DNA of 64,000 bases, taken from JAOPZW01 sp963806015 (GTDB taxonomy: Bacteria; Actinomycetota; Thermoleophilia; Solirubrobacterales; Solirubrobacteraceae). This document shows, one piece after another, positions 33,081 through 41,021 of this stretch (its first letter is position 1; each line of letters opens with the position of its first letter). The stretch lies in assembly GCA_963806015.1 (NCBI GenBank), contig CAWDWM010000005.1, positions 372,001 to 436,000 on the forward strand, in the 5' to 3' direction. The position numbers were made by a program, and so were the translations under genes. The notes under the pieces were generated by a model, which worked only from the letters and a program-made list of their open reading frames with translations, did no database searches and was not told the DNA's origin.

Positions 33081-33277
33081 AACCGGAAAGCTAGATGGTT
33101 GGTTCCGCGGCCGCCGTGCTCGCATGTGCGCGGGCCGTGATCTCGCCCACCCGCCCCGCGCCGCACGGCGAAGGGGTGTCGGGCTGGTGGCCCGGGTGGG
33201 TGGGAACAGCATTTCGGGTGGCGATCCGGCGCCGCGGAGCGCGTGCAGGCGAGTGCGGCGGTCGCGGAATCAGCCAT

Positions 33278-34174
33278 CTAGGGCAACTTCAGCCCGGCGG
33301 GCGCCTCTCCCCGCTCGATGAGGGCGTGGATGTCGCCCGCGCGGCGCGGGTTGAGGAACACGTGGCGCTGGCCCACGCTGGGCTTCTCCGCCAGCAGGCC
33401 CGAGGCGAGCAGGGCCTCGCCCACCGACTCGGCCAGCGCGCGCTCGTTGCCGGCGAAGCCGCGCGCCAGGTGGGCGAACTCGGTGTGGTAGCCGCCCCAC
33501 TTGCCCATGCCGTCGAGGCGCTGCAGGATGCGCCGCGCGGCGCGCCGGGCGGGATCGGGGTCGTCGTGCGGCCGCGAGAAGTCCGAGCCCCCGGCGGCCG
33601 CGTCGAGCGCGGCGAGGACGGCGTCCTCGTGCTCCTCCATCGAGGCGGGATCGGCCGGACGCCCGCCCAGCGCCGCGACGCTGGCCGCCACCACCAGCGG
33701 GTGGGCGGCGCCGATCGGGGCGCGCAGGTCGTCGACCTCGGCCAGCATCCCGGCGGGCAGCGTCACCGCGCGCGCCCGCAGGCGGTCGATGCCCGCGACG
33801 TGGCCCTCGAAGGCCAGCGGCACGAGCTCGGCGTCGTCGGGATCGCCGGCGATGTCGAGGGCCAGCTGGCCGCCGAACTGCCCGGCGCGCACGCTGCCGG
33901 CGCCCGCCACCTCGACGAGCGCGCCCACCAGCGCGGCGATCAGCAGCCAGGTGCGCTCGTTGACGGCATCGGGATCGGCGCGCAGCGCGGGCGTGGCCGG
34001 CGCCACCGCGCGCAGCGCCCCCTCGGCGCCCCCCACGGCGACGAGGACGGGCTGCTCGTAGCCCGAGCGCTTGCGCGCGAGCTCGAGGGCCCCGCGGTCG
34101 AGCTCGGCGTCGAGCAGCGCTCGCAGCCGCGCGATGCTCGTCCCCTCGGCGATCGCCGTCGCGAGATCGTCCAT
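33278..34174 (-). CDS. Unknown protein with possible C-terminal winged-helix region
   Basis: I do not recognise this 298-residue protein. The first half is helical and Ala-rich (ERTWLLIAALVGALVEVAGA). The second half has a conserved-looking block KWGGYHTEFAHLARGF, then NERALAESVGEALLASGLLA and KPSVGQRHVFLNPRRAGDIH, which reads like a winged helix with a beta hairpin. No enzymatic motif or membrane segment is certain. It is divergent from the nuclease-like gene at 34244, with only 69 bp between the two starts, so the two are probably regulated together. Confidence 0.75.
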   Translation of the reverse strand: MDDLATAIAEGTSIARLRALLDAELDRGALELARKRSGYEQPVLVAVGGAEGALRAVAPATPALRADPDAVNERTWLLIAALVGALVEVAGAGSVRAGQFGGQLALDIAGDPDDAELVPLAFEGHVAGIDRLRARAVTLPAGMLAEVDDLRAPIGAAHPLVVAASVAALGGRPADPASMEEHEDAVLAALDAAAGGSDFSRPHDDPDPARRAARRILQRLDGMGKWGGYHTEFAHLARGFAGNERALAESVGEALLASGLLAEKPSVGQRHVFLNPRRAGDIHALIERGEAPAGLKLP

Positions 34175-34185
34175 GACGCCATCCA

Positions 34186-34234
34186 ACGCTACTCGGGCGT
34201 CCACTTCCGTCAGGTCGCACCCGTAGCGTGCGAC
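34186..34234. promoter_or_regulatory. Divergent promoters with matching TAGCGT boxes and a 7-bp inverted repeat
   Basis: The box GTAGCGT occurs on the minus strand (34186-34192) and the plus strand (34223-34229), each 11-14 nt ahead of an outward gene. The plus-strand copy sits inside a perfect inverted repeat GTCGCAC-n7-GTGCGAC (34214-34234), a likely operator over the -10 element. Confidence 0.5.
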
Positions 34235-34243
34235 CGACTGATC

Positions 34244-35539
34244 ATGGAAGCTGCCACTCCTCTCCCCTTCTCCCAGGTCCGCACGCACAACGGGCGCCTG
34301 TGGATCGACGGCCTGGTGGTCGACGACGCGTCGGCCGTGCGCCTGGCGCGCGAGCGCGAGGCGCACGGCGAGGACGTGGCGCGGCTGGTCGTCGACGCGA
34401 TCGCGATCGGCGCCCGCGTGCTCGATCGCGAGCAGACCGGGGCGAACGCCGATTTCGTCAAGGCCGAGTTCGAGAAGGCCGCGCGCGAGCTCGACACCGC
34501 GTTCGTCGAGCGTGCCCGGCTCGTCGCCGAGCGCCTGGACAAGCGCATCGATGACGTCTTCGGGCCCGAGAACGGCCATGTGACCAAGGCGCTGGAGCGC
34601 CATTTCGGCGACGAGTCCTCGGTCGCGGTGCAGAACCGGGTCAAGGCCCTGCTGGGCGAGGTCGGCGTCCAGATGCGCGAGGACCTGCGCAAGCAGTTCT
34701 CCTCCGCCGACGAAAGCAACCCGCTGGCCACCTTCCAGCGCATGGCCATCGGCGCCATGCGCGACAACGCCCAGGCGCAGTCCCAGCAGCTCAAGGCGAT
34801 GGACGAGAAGCTCGCCACCCTGCGCGAGGACGTCCTGCGCCTGCAGGCCGAGAAGGACAAGCTCGAGGTCGTGGCCGCCGAGGCCCAGCGCGGCACCGCC
34901 AAGGGCCGCAGCTACGAGGAGGAGGTCGCCGCCGCCGTCGATGCGCTCGCCCTCCCGCTCGGCGACGAGTGCAACGCCGTCGGCGACGTGAAGGAGTCCA
35001 CCGGCAAGGCGGGCGACGTCGTGGTGGCGATCGGGGCCTGCCACGGCCCCTCGCAGGGGCGGATCGTCTTCGAGGCCAAGAACAGCCGCCTCTCGCGGCC
35101 CGAGGCCGTGCGCCAGCTCGACGACGCGCGGCGCGAGCGCAACGCGGACTACGCCGTGCTCGTGGTGCCCTCCGAGGAGAAGGTCCCGGCGCGGATGCAC
35201 GCGCTGCGCGAGTACAACGGCGACAAGCTGATCGTGGCCTACGACGCCGACGAGGGGCCGCTGGCGCTGCAGGTCGCCTACGCGCTGGCGCGGGCCCGCG
35301 TGCTCATGGCCCGCGGCGGCGCCGAGGGCGTCGACGGCGTCGCGGTCGCCGACTCGGTCGAGCGCGCCCTCGGGGCGCTGGAGGAGGTGCGCCGCATCCG
35401 CCAGCAGCTCACGGGCGCCAAGACGCAGATCGACCGGGCATCTGAGATCGTGGGCACCATGAGCGACCGCGTCAGCGGCCACCTCGAGGAGATCGCCGCC
35501 CTCGTGCGCGCGGCGGAGGACATCGGCGAGGAGCCGTGA
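34244..35539 (+). CDS. Coiled-coil protein with PD-(D/E)xK nuclease-like domain (RmuC/DUF2130-like)
   Basis: This 431-residue protein has an N-terminal region, a helical stretch (about 70-215; QSQQLKAMDEKLATLREDVL, RLQAEKDKLEVVAAEAQRG), then a globular domain. The domain starts GRSYEEEVAAAVDALA (Glu near 225), followed by KAGDVVVAIG (Asp258) and GRIVFEAKNSRLSRPEAVRQ (E277-x-K279). This is the order of a PD-(D/E)xK active site. A ring of Arg/Glu helices follows (about 350-431). The layout recalls RmuC and DUF2130 proteins, linked to DNA repair or foreign-DNA control. Its role here is unknown. The stop overlaps the acylphosphatase start (GTGA). Confidence 0.8.
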   Translation: MEAATPLPFSQVRTHNGRLWIDGLVVDDASAVRLAREREAHGEDVARLVVDAIAIGARVLDREQTGANADFVKAEFEKAARELDTAFVERARLVAERLDKRIDDVFGPENGHVTKALERHFGDESSVAVQNRVKALLGEVGVQMREDLRKQFSSADESNPLATFQRMAIGAMRDNAQAQSQQLKAMDEKLATLREDVLRLQAEKDKLEVVAAEAQRGTAKGRSYEEEVAAAVDALALPLGDECNAVGDVKESTGKAGDVVVAIGACHGPSQGRIVFEAKNSRLSRPEAVRQLDDARRERNADYAVLVVPSEEKVPARMHALREYNGDKLIVAYDADEGPLALQVAYALARARVLMARGGAEGVDGVAVADSVERALGALEEVRRIRQQLTGAKTQIDRASEIVGTMSDRVSGHLEEIAALVRAAEDIGEEP

Positions 35540-35805
35540 CCATCGCCCGGCGCGTGGTCGTCCACGGCCGCGTCCAGGGCATCTTCTTCCGCGAGACGGC
35601 ACGCAGGCGCGCGCGGCGCGCGGGCGTCTCGGGCTGGGTGCGCAACAACGACGACGGCAGCGTGGAGGCATGGTTCGAGGGCGACCCCGACGACGTCGAG
35701 GTCATGCTGCACTTCGCCGAGACGGGACCATCCGGCGCCTACGTCGACCGCGTCGACGTCGAGAACGTCGAGCCCGAGGACCTGCGCGGCTTCGACGTGC
35801 GCTGA
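35536..35805 (+). CDS. acyP: Acylphosphatase
   Basis: The 89-residue ferredoxin-like enzyme hydrolyses carboxyl-phosphate bonds. The phosphate-binding loop is VHGRVQGIFFRETARRRARR, with the catalytic Arg in FFRE. The catalytic Asn is in SGWVRNNDDGSVEAWFEGD, followed by VEVMLHFAETGP. GTG 35536 overlaps the preceding stop by 4 nt, so it is translated together with the nuclease-like gene. Confidence 0.93.
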   Translation: MTIARRVVVHGRVQGIFFRETARRRARRAGVSGWVRNNDDGSVEAWFEGDPDDVEVMLHFAETGPSGAYVDRVDVENVEPEDLRGFDVR

Positions 35806-35810
35806 CGCGC

Positions 35811-36260
35811 TCAGGCCGCCAGCGCGATCCGCAGCGCCTCGCGCAGTTCGGCGACCTCGCTGGGCCCGAGCACGTCGCCGCGGGCCTCGAGGTGGCGCCC
35901 CAGCCCGCTGACCGGCACCACGTCGACGCCGTGGAAGCGGCGCGCATCGTCCCAGTCGGCCGCGCGCTGGAGCACGACCAGGGGCGTGACCGCGTGCCGC
36001 GTCAGGCGCGCCACCATGGTCGCCAGCGCGCGCGCCTCGTCGGCCCACTCGGGCCGCAGGCTGGCGCCCCCGCTGCGCACCAGGACGAGGAACACCCCGC
36101 CGGGGCCGACGACGACGTGGTCCAGGCGCGCGGCGCCGATGCGGGGGCGGCGCAGGAGTTGCCAGCCCGAGGGCCGCAGATCGTCGAGGACGGCCTCGAC
36201 CGATGCCTGGACGGGTCCGAGCCCGGTGATGACGACAAGCCGGCGGGTAACGCTCACCAT
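35811..36260 (-). CDS. NERD-like domain protein with degenerate active site
   Basis: This 149-residue protein has the core of a nuclease-related (NERD) domain: VLDDLRPSGWQLLRRPRIGA, then ARLDHVVVGPGGVFLVLVRS with the Asp of L-D-H, ATMVARLTRHAVTPLVVLQR and VDVVPVSGLGRHL. In active members the second strand carries E-x-K (ending IETKS or similar); here it reads L60-V-R62. It is therefore probably not a nuclease and may be a binding or structural protein. ATG 36260 or the adjacent GTG 36257 can start it. It is convergent with acyP (5 bp gap). Confidence 0.7.
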   Translation of the reverse strand: MVSVTRRLVVITGLGPVQASVEAVLDDLRPSGWQLLRRPRIGAARLDHVVVGPGGVFLVLVRSGGASLRPEWADEARALATMVARLTRHAVTPLVVLQRAADWDDARRFHGVDVVPVSGLGRHLEARGDVLGPSEVAELREALRIALAA

Positions 36261-36322
36261 CGTGCCATCGGCCTACCGTTCGTCGCACATTGAGGCAGAC
36301 CGCACGAGGATCGGCCGATGTA

Positions 36323-36832
36323 CTAGGGCCCGGACCCCAGTGCCCGCTCGAAGGCGCTCCTGGCGGCCTCGCCGCGCACCGCGAAGACGACGCGATCCAG
36401 GCGGCTGCCGGACTCCAGGTGGCGGCGGACCTCCTCGACCTCGATCTCCGCCGCCTCGTCCAGCGGGAAGCCTCCTACGCCGGTCCCGAAGGCGACCAGG
36501 GCCAGCGACCGGGCGTCGAGCTCCTCGGCCTTCAGCAGCGTGGCGGCCGTGGCGCGGCGGATGATGTCGGCCGAGGTCGGCCCGCCGAGCTCCATCGTCG
36601 CCGCGTGGATGACCCAGCGCGACGGAAGCGTCCCCGCGGTGGTCTCGACCGCCTCACCGAGCCCCACGGGCGCCCGCCGATCGCTCTCCTGCTGGATCGC
36701 GTCGCCGCCGGCGCGCACGATCGCCCCCGCCACCCCGCCGCCGTGCCACAGCCGCGTGTTGGCCGCGTTGGCGATGGCATCGACCTCGAGGGTCGTGATG
36801 TCCGTCTCGAGGACCTCGACCGTCGCCGTCAT
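36323..36832 (-). CDS. Macrodomain protein (MacroD-like ADP-ribose binding or hydrolase)
   Basis: This 169-residue macrodomain has VEVLETDITTLEVDAIANAA, NTRLWHGGGVAGAIVRAGG (ribose-binding Asn and Gly-rich loop), VETTAGTLPSRWVIHAA and LALVAFGTGVGGFPLDEAAE. These match MacroD-type enzymes, which bind ADP-ribose and remove it from proteins or nucleic acids, or deacetylate O-acetyl-ADP-ribose. ATG 36832 overlaps the upstream L7/L12-like gene stop (ATGA). The C-terminal helix is shorter than in human MacroD. Confidence 0.9.
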   Translation of the reverse strand: MTATVEVLETDITTLEVDAIANAANTRLWHGGGVAGAIVRAGGDAIQQESDRRAPVGLGEAVETTAGTLPSRWVIHAATMELGGPTSADIIRRATAATLLKAEELDARSLALVAFGTGVGGFPLDEAAEIEVEEVRRHLESGSRLDRVVFAVRGEAARSAFERALGSGP

Positions 36833-37026
36833 TCGCCGCGGGCGGCATCGACGATGCGCTTGGCGCTCACCATGCCCAGGCCGTGCTGCTTGCGCAGCAG
36901 CCGGATGGCCTGCATGGTCTTGCCCTCGCGCGCCAGCTGCACGGCCTCGGGCGCGATCGAAGCGGCGGGGTCGGGAGCGTCGATCCCCAGGCCGGCAGCG
37001 AGCAGCCTGACCTGCTCCTCCAGCAG
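36829..37026 (-). CDS. Small protein with ribosomal L7/L12 C-terminal-like domain
   Basis: This frame ends GKTMQAIRLLRKQHGLGM then VSAKRIVDAARGE, which matches the helix-turn-helix of the bL12 C-terminal domain (K-x-x-A-I-K-x-x-R-x-x-x-GLGLxEAK). Its TGA overlaps the macrodomain ATG in the usual 4-nt way, so it is a real coupled gene. The start is uncertain. An in-frame TAA lies upstream, and the only starts are CTG 37026 (65 residues, listed) or GTG 36942 (37 residues). It lacks the bL12 N-terminal dimer domain. Such small orphans may bind translation factors; that is a guess. Confidence 0.6.
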   Translation of the reverse strand: MLEEQVRLLAAGLGIDAPDPAASIAPEAVQLAREGKTMQAIRLLRKQHGLGMVSAKRIVDAARGE

Positions 37027-37069
37027 CGCCTCGCGAGATCGGCCGGCGTCCTCTTGGTGCTCGAATGAC

Positions 37070-37095
37070 GTGCGGGGAGCTTAGAAGCCCCGCAC
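37070..37095 (-). terminator. Hairpin after the SepIVA-like gene
   Basis: A perfect 8-bp stem GTGCGGGG/CCCCGCAC with a 10-nt loop lies 3 nt after the stop codon at 37099. No U-run follows. It separates the coaD/sepIVA-like transcript from the small L7/L12-like and macrodomain genes. Confidence 0.55.
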
Positions 37096-37098
37096 CCG

Positions 37099-37563
37099 TC
37101 AGGCGACTTCGGCGGGCTCGTCCTTGCCCTGTAACCGCTCGCGGCCGCGCTGAACGGCGGCGATGAACTTCGAGAGGTTGACCTCGAGCGTGTTGAGGAT
37201 CTCGTCGGCGTAGTCCTCGGCGCCCAGGCGGATCTCGCGCTCGCGGGCACGGGCGTCCTCGATGATGTCCTCGGCGGCGCGCTCGGCCTGCTTGGTGACC
37301 TCCTGCTCGGAGGTCAGCTGCGTCTGGCGCTCGCGCGCCTCCTTGAGGATGCGCTCGGCCTCGCGCTTGGCCTCGGCCAGCATCTCCTGGCGCTCCTTGA
37401 CGATCCAGCGCGCCTGCTTGATCTCCTCGGGGATCGTCGCGCGCATCTGGTCGAGGATGTCGTAGATCTCTTCCTTGTCCACGCGCACCTGATCCGTCAG
37501 CGGAACGGGCTTCGCGTTGTGAACGAGATCGTCGAGTTTGTCGATGAGGACCAGGACGTCCAT
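37099..37563 (-). CDS. SepIVA/DivIVA-like coiled-coil septation protein
   Basis: The 154-residue helical protein starts MDVLVLIDKLDDLVHNAKPV then PLTDQVRVDKEEIYDILDQM and IPEEIKQARWIVKERQEMLA. This is the N-terminal pattern I recall for mycobacterial SepIVA (L-x-x-A-x-x-VP ... IDxxxxxIPxE). The middle is a charged coiled coil (AKREAERILKEARERQTQ), and the end, YADEILNTLEVNLSKFIAAV then QRGRERL, also fits. It is shorter than SepIVA (about 245 residues), with fewer coiled-coil repeats. A role in septum or polar growth is inferred from similarity and from its place next to coaD. Confidence 0.8.
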   Translation of the reverse strand: MDVLVLIDKLDDLVHNAKPVPLTDQVRVDKEEIYDILDQMRATIPEEIKQARWIVKERQEMLAEAKREAERILKEARERQTQLTSEQEVTKQAERAAEDIIEDARAREREIRLGAEDYADEILNTLEVNLSKFIAAVQRGRERLQGKDEPAEVA

Positions 37564-37579
37564 GGCAGGATGAGGTTCG

Positions 37580-38077
37580 TTACCGGGACAGCTCTTCCTT
37601 CAAGCGCCGGGCGACGGTGGGAGGGACGAGGTCTTCGATGGAGCCATCGAAGATCGCGAGCTCCTTCACGCCACTCGAGCTGAGGAAACTGTACTGGGGG
37701 CTGGCCATGAGGTAGAGCGTGTCGACGTCTGGGGCCTCACGGCGGTTGAGTTGGTTCATCTCCATCTCGTACTCGAAGTCGCTGATCGCCCGCAGTCCCT
37801 TGACGATCGCGCGGGCCCCGAGGCGGCGCGCGAACTCGACCACGAGGACGTCGAACGCCTCCGCACGCACGTTACCCAGCGGCCCGGTCGCCTCGACGAT
37901 GAAGCCCAGGCGCTCCTCGGTCTCGAAGAGCGTCTTGCCCTTGCGCACCGGATGATTGACGACGCCGACCACCACCTCGTCGAAGAGCTGCGAGGCGCGC
38001 GCGATGACGTCGAGGTGGCCGTTGGTGATCGGGTCGTAGGACCCGGGACAGACGGCGATGCGGGGATCAGGTGCCAT
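37580..38077 (-). CDS. coaD: Phosphopantetheine adenylyltransferase
   Basis: CoaD makes dephospho-CoA from phosphopantetheine and ATP. The 165-residue protein shows the nucleotidyltransferase motif AVCPGSYDPITNGHLDVIAR (T/HxGH type), then VVVGVVNHPVRKG, VKGLRAISDFEYEMEMNQLN and LMASPQYSFLSSSGVKEL. ATG 38077 overlaps the end of rsmD by 11 nt. The order rsmD-coaD is common. Confidence 0.95.
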   Translation of the reverse strand: MAPDPRIAVCPGSYDPITNGHLDVIARASQLFDEVVVGVVNHPVRKGKTLFETEERLGFIVEATGPLGNVRAEAFDVLVVEFARRLGARAIVKGLRAISDFEYEMEMNQLNRREAPDVDTLYLMASPQYSFLSSSGVKELAIFDGSIEDLVPPTVARRLKEELSR

Positions 38078-38612
38078 GGAGGTGGATGCGGATCAGGGTG
38101 TCGCCGTAGCGGCGCTCGCGATCGACGGGCAGATCGAGCTGCAGCGGCGAGCGGCGGTCGCTCTCGGTCACGACCCGTGCGGCGGGGGCCAACACGGATG
38201 GCAAAGCCTGCGAGAGCTCCCGTCCCAGCGCCGGCGCGTCCCGGTACGGCGGGTCGAGGAGGACCAGATCGTATGCGTCGCCGCGTGCCGATGCGTCGCG
38301 GAGCGCCGCGCGCGCTGGTGCGTGGACCAAGCGGGCCTCATCCTCGCCGAGCCCGAGCGCCTCCAGATTGGCGCGAATCACCGCGATCGCGCGGCCGTCG
38401 CGCTCGACCAGCGTGGCCCGCTGCGCCCCCCGCGACAGCGCCTCGATGCCCAGGGCGCCCGACCCGGCGAAGAGGTCCAGCACGCGGGCTCCGTCGAGCG
38501 GGCCGAGCATCGAGAACAACGCCTCGCGCACGCGATCGGAGGTCGGCCGCGTGTCGCGGCCGCGCGGCGCGCGCAGTCGCCGGCCGCCGAGGCGCCCGGC
38601 CACGATCCTCAC
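38067..38612 (-). CDS. rsmD: 16S rRNA (guanine(966)-N2)-methyltransferase RsmD
   Basis: The 181-residue SAM methyltransferase has RIVAGRLGGRRLRAPRG, RPTSDRVREALFSMLGPLDG, the SAM motif VLDLFAGSGALGIEALSRGA, VERDGRAIAVIRANLEALGL and the catalytic motif DLVLLDPPYRD. GTG 38612 overlaps the recG stop (GTGA). Confidence 0.94.
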   Translation of the reverse strand: MRIVAGRLGGRRLRAPRGRDTRPTSDRVREALFSMLGPLDGARVLDLFAGSGALGIEALSRGAQRATLVERDGRAIAVIRANLEALGLGEDEARLVHAPARAALRDASARGDAYDLVLLDPPYRDAPALGRELSQALPSVLAPAARVVTESDRRSPLQLDLPVDRERRYGDTLIRIHLHGT

Positions 38613-40699
38613 GCCGCCACGGGCTCCTTCTCGGCCGCCTCGAGCTCGGCGGCCAGCAGGGACAGCTCGGGCGCCCGCAGGCCGGGATCGTCCTTCAGCA
38701 GCGCGGTCGCGCGGGCGTGGGCGCGTTCGAGGATCGCCGCGTCCTCGGGCAGGCGCGCGAAGCGAAAGCGCGCGAGGCCCGACTGGCGGGTGCCGGTCAG
38801 CTCGCCCTCGCCGCGCAGCTCGAGGTCGATCGCGGCCAGCTCGAAGCCGTCGCCGTGGCGGGCGAGCGCCTTCAGGCGCGGCGAGTCGCCGGGCCCGAAG
38901 AGCAGGCACAGCGAGGGGTCCTGGCCGCGCCCGACGCGGCCGCGCAGCTGGTGCAGCTGCGAGATCCCGTAGCGCTCGGCGTCCTCAACGACCATCACGG
39001 TCGCGTTGGGCACGTCGATGCCGACCTCGATCACGGTGGTGGCGACGAGCACGTCCGCGCCGCCGGCCGCGAACTCCTCCATCGCGGCGGCCTTCTCGCG
39101 CGGGCGCATCTGCCCGTGCAGCAGCACCACGCGGAAGTCGGCGAACTCGGTCTCCGTGAGGCGCTCGAACTCCGCGGTGGCGGCACGCGCCTGCAGGACC
39201 TCGGACTCGCTGACCAGCGGGCAGACGACGAAGGCCTGGTGCCCGGCGCGCAGCTCCTCGCGGATGCGGTCGTAGGCCCGGTCGCGCTCGCGCTCGCCGC
39301 CGACCACGAACGTCTCGATCGGCTGGCGGCCCTTGGGCAGCTCGCGCAGCGTGGTCACGTCGAGCGCGCCGAAGGCGGCCAGGCGCAGCGTGCGCGGGAT
39401 CGGCGTCGCCGTCATGTGCAGCACGTGGGGCGCCAATCCCTCCGGCGCCTTGGCGTCCAGCGCGGCGCGCTGGCGCACGCCGAAGCGGTGCTGCTCGTCG
39501 ACCACGGCCACGGCCAGGCGCTCGAACTCGACGGTCTCCTCGATCAGCGCGTGGGTGCCGACGATGAGCTTGAGCTCGCCGGTGCGCAGCTTGCCCAGCA
39601 GGTCGGCCCGCCGGCCGGCCGGCGTAGAGCCGGTCAGCAGCGCGACCGGGACCAGCGAGCCGGGCATGAGCGCCTGCAGCGTGGCGAAGTGCTGCTCGGC
39701 CAGCGTCTCGGTGGGCGCCATCATGGCCGCCTGCATGCCGTGCTCGACCGCGCGCAGCATGGCGTGCAGCGCCACCACCGTCTTGCCCGAGCCGACCTCG
39801 CCCATGAGCAGGCGCTGCATGGGACGCTCGGCGGCGAGATCGGCGTCGATCTCGTCCATCGCGGTGGCCTGGTCGCCGGTGGGCGTGAACGGCAGCAGCG
39901 TGTCGCGCCACACGCGCGAGAGGGTCGGCTCCTCGGTCAGCGCCATCCCCGCCTGGGTGGCCCGCCGCTCGGCGCGCAGGCGCAGCTGGACCACCTGGTC
40001 GACCAGCAGCTCGTCGAAGGCCAGCCGTGCGCGGCCGCCCTCGCGGTCGCCGAAGTGCGCGGCGGCGACCGCCGCGGGCCGATCGGGCAGGCCCTCGGCG
40101 ACCCGCAGCGCGGCGGGCAGCGGCTCGACCACGTCGGCCACCGCGGCGCGGTGCTCGCGCACGGCGGCGAGGATCTGCGTCGAGGTGATGCCCTTGGTGG
40201 CGGGGTACTGCGAGGCGGCCTCGGTGGCGCCGGCCACCGCGTCGGTGCGCGCGTGGCTGTTGACCCGGAAGCGATTGCCCCCCTGGTACTTGCCGGCCAG
40301 CATGAGCCGGGTCCCGGCCTTGTACTGGTCCTTGAGCCAGGGCTGGTTGAAGAAGGTGGCCCGCATCACGCCGGTGGCGTCGGCCACCACGGCTTCGACC
40401 AGCGGCTTCATCCCGCGCCGGCGCACCGGGCGCGAGCTGATGGAGCGCACCTCGACGATGACCGTCGCCGTCTCGTCGGGCACGAGCCCCGAGATCGTGC
40501 GCGCCTCGCCGGAGTCGCGTGGGAGGTGATCGAGCAGTGCGCCGACGGTGGTCAGGCCCAGGGCCTCGGCCGCCTCGGCGGCCGGGCGCGGCTTCCAGGT
40601 CACCGCCTCGTCGAGGCGCGACGGGCGCGGCCAGTGCACCGGCGCCGCGCTCAGCGCGGCGGCGTCGAGCTCGTCGGTGCTCGCGAAGGCGGTCGGCAT
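38609..40699 (-). CDS. recG: ATP-dependent DNA helicase RecG
   Basis: RecG remodels stalled forks and Holliday junctions. The 696-residue protein has the N-terminal wedge/OB region (about 60-160; ISGLVPDETATVIVEVRSIS), helicase motif I LLMGEVGSGKTVVALHAMLR, Ia MAPTETLAEQH, motif II VAVVDEQHRFGVRQR (DEQH) and motif III MTATPIPRTL. Motif V ADVLVATTVIEVGIDVPNAT and motif VI QLRGRVGRGQ precede the C-terminal TRG region. The DEQH and the VPNAT boxes distinguish it from Mfd. Confidence 0.96.
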   Translation of the reverse strand: MPTAFASTDELDAAALSAAPVHWPRPSRLDEAVTWKPRPAAEAAEALGLTTVGALLDHLPRDSGEARTISGLVPDETATVIVEVRSISSRPVRRRGMKPLVEAVVADATGVMRATFFNQPWLKDQYKAGTRLMLAGKYQGGNRFRVNSHARTDAVAGATEAASQYPATKGITSTQILAAVREHRAAVADVVEPLPAALRVAEGLPDRPAAVAAAHFGDREGGRARLAFDELLVDQVVQLRLRAERRATQAGMALTEEPTLSRVWRDTLLPFTPTGDQATAMDEIDADLAAERPMQRLLMGEVGSGKTVVALHAMLRAVEHGMQAAMMAPTETLAEQHFATLQALMPGSLVPVALLTGSTPAGRRADLLGKLRTGELKLIVGTHALIEETVEFERLAVAVVDEQHRFGVRQRAALDAKAPEGLAPHVLHMTATPIPRTLRLAAFGALDVTTLRELPKGRQPIETFVVGGERERDRAYDRIREELRAGHQAFVVCPLVSESEVLQARAATAEFERLTETEFADFRVVLLHGQMRPREKAAAMEEFAAGGADVLVATTVIEVGIDVPNATVMVVEDAERYGISQLHQLRGRVGRGQDPSLCLLFGPGDSPRLKALARHGDGFELAAIDLELRGEGELTGTRQSGLARFRFARLPEDAAILERAHARATALLKDDPGLRAPELSLLAAELEAAEKEPVAA

Positions 40700-40745
40700 C
40701 CTGCGAGCATGATGCCCGGCCGGTCAGTCGTCGCCGAGCTGGTAC

Positions 40746-40958
40746 CTAGCCCAAGGCGCCGGGACGCACGATGCGCACACGCGCGTAGCGGTCGTGGATG
40801 ACGACGGCGGCGTCGTCGAGGGCCACGGCGCGCGCGATGGCGGCGCGCTCGGCCTCGGTCTCGTTGGTGTGCTCGGAAAGCGGGGCATCCAGATCGTCGG
40901 GCTGCACGACCCAGATACCCATGACGCCGGGCTGGACGTGGATGAGATGGGAGGACAT
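40746..40958 (-). CDS. DUF2188-like small protein
   Basis: The 70-residue product MSSHLIHVQPGVMGIWVVQP has the H-V-x-P-x-x-x-G-W-x-V strand pattern, then a helix ETEAERAAIARAVALDDAAV and VVIHDRYARVRIV. This is the small alpha/beta fold of DUF2188 (YhfG-like) proteins, whose function is unknown. The ATG at 40958 is chosen because homology begins there; upstream in-frame sequence is unrelated. It follows the GH13 gene by 63 bp on the same strand. Confidence 0.7.
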   Translation of the reverse strand: MSSHLIHVQPGVMGIWVVQPDDLDAPLSEHTNETEAERAAIARAVALDDAAVVIHDRYARVRIVRPGALG

Positions 40959-41021
40959 CCGATGCGTATTGCGGCTGCGAGCGAGGATGCCACCGGGAGG
41001 ACATGCCGTCATCCGTGACAA

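Noticed and set aside
33081..33277. Possible coding region (134-residue minus frame reaching 33277)
   Set aside because: It is an out-of-frame extension into the acyl-CoA synthetase gene, low in complexity and without start signals.
37751..40801. 1016-codon open frame on the plus strand
   Set aside because: Antisense of coaD, rsmD and recG, which have full motif sets on the other strand.
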